Below are positions 6,368-7,418 of a DNA stretch of 7,418 nucleotides, one piece after another. Every line of letters begins with the position of its first letter. Positions within the stretch are counted from its first letter, which is position 1. Made by a program: the position numbers and the translations under genes. This DNA comes from Gemmatimonadaceae bacterium. Lineage in GTDB: Bacteria > Gemmatimonadota > Gemmatimonadetes > Gemmatimonadales > Gemmatimonadaceae. A model generated the notes under the pieces. The model was not told the origin of the DNA. It worked only from the letters and a program-made list of their open reading frames with translations, and made no database searches. The stretch lies in assembly GCA_025356185.1 (NCBI GenBank), contig JANXUN010000120.1:1-7418 (forward strand). The letters are read 5' to 3'.

Positions 6368-6832
6368 ATGCGTGAAATCAACGAGTTGTTGCCGTTCGAA
6401 GTGCGCCAATCGGGGATTCAGGGGCTGGGCGCGTTCGCGACGCGTCACATTCCTGCTGGCGTCAGGCTCATTGAATACGCGGGCGAACGGATCACGCCCG
6501 CAGAATCCGACAAACGCTATCCCGATACTGATCGGACCCGCCATCACACGTATCTCTTTGCGATCGACGACGAGGTCGTGGTCGATGCCTCAGTGAACGG
6601 CAACGAGGCGCGCTTTCTCAATCATTCGTGCGCGCCCAACTGCGACGCTGTGATCGATGACGGCCGAATTTGGCTGGAGACCATTCATGATATCGAGCCT
6701 GGCGAAGAGCTCGTGTACGACTACGCATACATTTTGAATGAACGCCATACACCGGCGGCCAAACGGAAGTACCCCTGTCATTGTGGCGCGATCACGTGTC
6801 GTGGCACCATACTGGCTCGCAAACGCGGGTGA
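6368..6832 (+). CDS. SET-domain protein-lysine methyltransferase with post-SET zinc motif
   Basis: The 154-residue protein is essentially a bare SET domain, a fold that transfers methyl from S-adenosylmethionine to lysine side chains, best known from eukaryotic histone methyltransferases. Visible motifs: GIQGLGAFA at 16-24 (the GxG cofactor strand), EYAGE 36-40, RFLNHSCAPNC 82-92 (NHS cofactor motif with C88) and GEELVYDY 112-119 (catalytic tyrosine, Y119). At the end C137-x-C139-x4-C144 forms the post-SET motif, which with C88 would bind one zinc ion. No pre-SET domain, signal peptide or membrane segment is present. The ATG is preferred because the SET core begins within 12 residues; no clear ribosome site precedes it. 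It is divergent from the hypothetical/helicase unit across about 98 bases and is followed 61 bases later by a cytochrome gene. Its substrate is unknown; bacterial relatives may modify ribosomal or DNA-binding proteins. Confidence 0.95.
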   Translation: MREINELLPFEVRQSGIQGLGAFATRHIPAGVRLIEYAGERITPAESDKRYPDTDRTRHHTYLFAIDDEVVVDASVNGNEARFLNHSCAPNCDAVIDDGRIWLETIHDIEPGEELVYDYAYILNERHTPAAKRKYPCHCGAITCRGTILARKRG

Positions 6833-6883
6833 TATGGTAGCGGTAGTGCAAGGAATCGCATACAGGTATCGTCGAACACTTTC

Positions 6884-6888
6884 AGGAG
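6884..6888 (+). promoter_or_regulatory. Ribosome binding site of the cytochrome gene
   Basis: AGGAG sits 5 bases before ATG 6894 and only 2 before the in-frame GTG 6891, which favours the ATG as the start. Confidence 0.75.
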
Positions 6889-6893
6889 ATGTG

Positions 6894-7418
6894 ATGCATC
6901 GATCATGGACCACGTCCATCGCAGTCATTGCAGTCAGCGCGGTACTCGGCTGTGCGCACGCGAAGCCTGAGGCACCGGTGACGGCAGCGCGCCCAGCGGC
7001 TCAACCTGCCGGTCGGGGCGCAGGCGCTGCGAACGCGCCCGGAGCGGGCGGCGCACCGCAGCGTCGTCGTGAAGCGCCCAAGCCTGAGACGCAGGATTCC
7101 ATTCGTCGCGCGAATCTCGCCGAGGTACTGCGTTCTGTTGCTGGCCGCGAAGACGAGCCGGCCGGCAAAGTCTTTAAGAGTGTGCAACTCAACAAAGACA
7201 TGCCCGTGAAAGCGTTTCTCACCATGATGGATGAGCAATACGGTCGCGGCCTAGGAAATGTGTGCAGCAATTGTCACGCAAACACCAACGTTGCCGGCGT
7301 GATCAAAATCGATTACGCGAGCGACAAGCCGAAAGACAAAACTATCGCGCGTAAGATGGAAGCGATGCAACAAGCGATTAACAAAGACCTGAAACACAAC
7401 AAAGGGCTCGACGAAGAC
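6894..7418 (+). CDS. Lipoprotein c-type cytochrome, photosynthetic reaction centre cytochrome c subunit-like (3' end outside window)
   Basis: The frame runs open for exactly 175 codons to the window edge. The N-terminus is a lipoprotein signal: hydrophobic residues 8-18, then VLGC with C20 as the lipidated cysteine, so the protein should be membrane-anchored and face the periplasm. Residues 24-66 are a linker rich in Ala, Pro, Gly and Arg. The haem site is C124-S-N-C127-H128. The surrounding pattern, VFKSVQLNKDMPVKAFLTMM before it and DYASDKPKDKTIARKMEAM with QQAIN after it, matches the CytoC_RC-type single-haem module also seen in many non-phototrophic bacteria. M111 or M112 is a plausible sixth ligand. 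It probably carries electrons in the periplasm. It lies 61 bases after the SET gene; a shared transcript is possible but not shown. Only one haem site is visible and more could lie beyond the edge. Confidence 0.88.
   Translation, partial: MHRSWTTSIAVIAVSAVLGCAHAKPEAPVTAARPAAQPAGRGAGAANAPGAGGAPQRRREAPKPETQDSIRRANLAEVLRSVAGREDEPAGKVFKSVQLNKDMPVKAFLTMMDEQYGRGLGNVCSNCHANTNVAGVIKIDYASDKPKDKTIARKMEAMQQAINKDLKHNKGLDED

Noticed and set aside
1..7418. CRISPR array, tRNA, rRNA, insertion sequence or defence system
   Set aside because: I saw no regularly spaced direct repeats, cloverleaf-like sequence, transposase motifs or defence-family genes on either strand; the helicase and SET protein alone do not make such a system.

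Overview
The window (about 7.4 kb, moderately GC-rich) reads as chromosomal DNA of a Gram-negative bacterium. The best guess is a member of the Gemmatimonadota. That guess rests on the style of the carboxypeptidase-regulatory/TonB-receptor-like protein at the left edge, whose last visible residues (GFEERKKVGGG) match a motif I associate with this phylum, and on a lipoprotein c-type cytochrome at the right edge. It is an inference from recalled family features, not from a search. Six of the seven genes can be assigned to families; one is unknown.

Layout. Positions 1-2444 hold two minus-strand genes transcribed leftwards: a class C beta-lactamase-fold serine hydrolase, then a secreted protein with regulatory-like (transthyretin-type) repeats that runs off the left edge and is absent from simple ORF lists because it has no stop in the window. 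A divergent plus-strand gene (2487-3839) encodes a long VanZ-family membrane protein whose C-terminal half looks like a second, degenerate VanZ copy. Positions 3840-4006 separate convergent genes and contain a striking 119-bp near-perfect palindrome (3842-3960). Its core is a good intrinsic terminator for the leftward genes. Positions 4007-6269 are a leftward two-gene unit: an unrecognised 145-residue protein with a very strong ribosome binding site, followed 7 bases later by a DeaD/CsdA-type DEAD-box RNA helicase with a DbpA-like RNA-binding C-terminus. After a short divergent gap, positions 6368-7418 carry two rightward genes: a small SET-domain protein methyltransferase with a complete post-SET zinc motif, and a lipoprotein cytochrome c of the photosynthetic-reaction-centre-cytochrome type, cut by the right edge.

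How the genes fit together. The left pair is cell-envelope material (periplasmic hydrolase plus probable outer-membrane or periplasmic partner). The helicase unit is RNA metabolism, probably cold or ribosome-assembly related. The SET protein and cytochrome are linked only by direction and a 61-base gap. I see no mobile element, CRISPR array, tRNA or rRNA, and no convincing new multi-gene system. The most unusual items are the large palindrome with roughly helical-turn spacing of an ATCCG motif, the duplicated VanZ protein, the eukaryote-like SET/post-SET enzyme, the unknown helicase partner and the strong excess of CGATCG hexamers.
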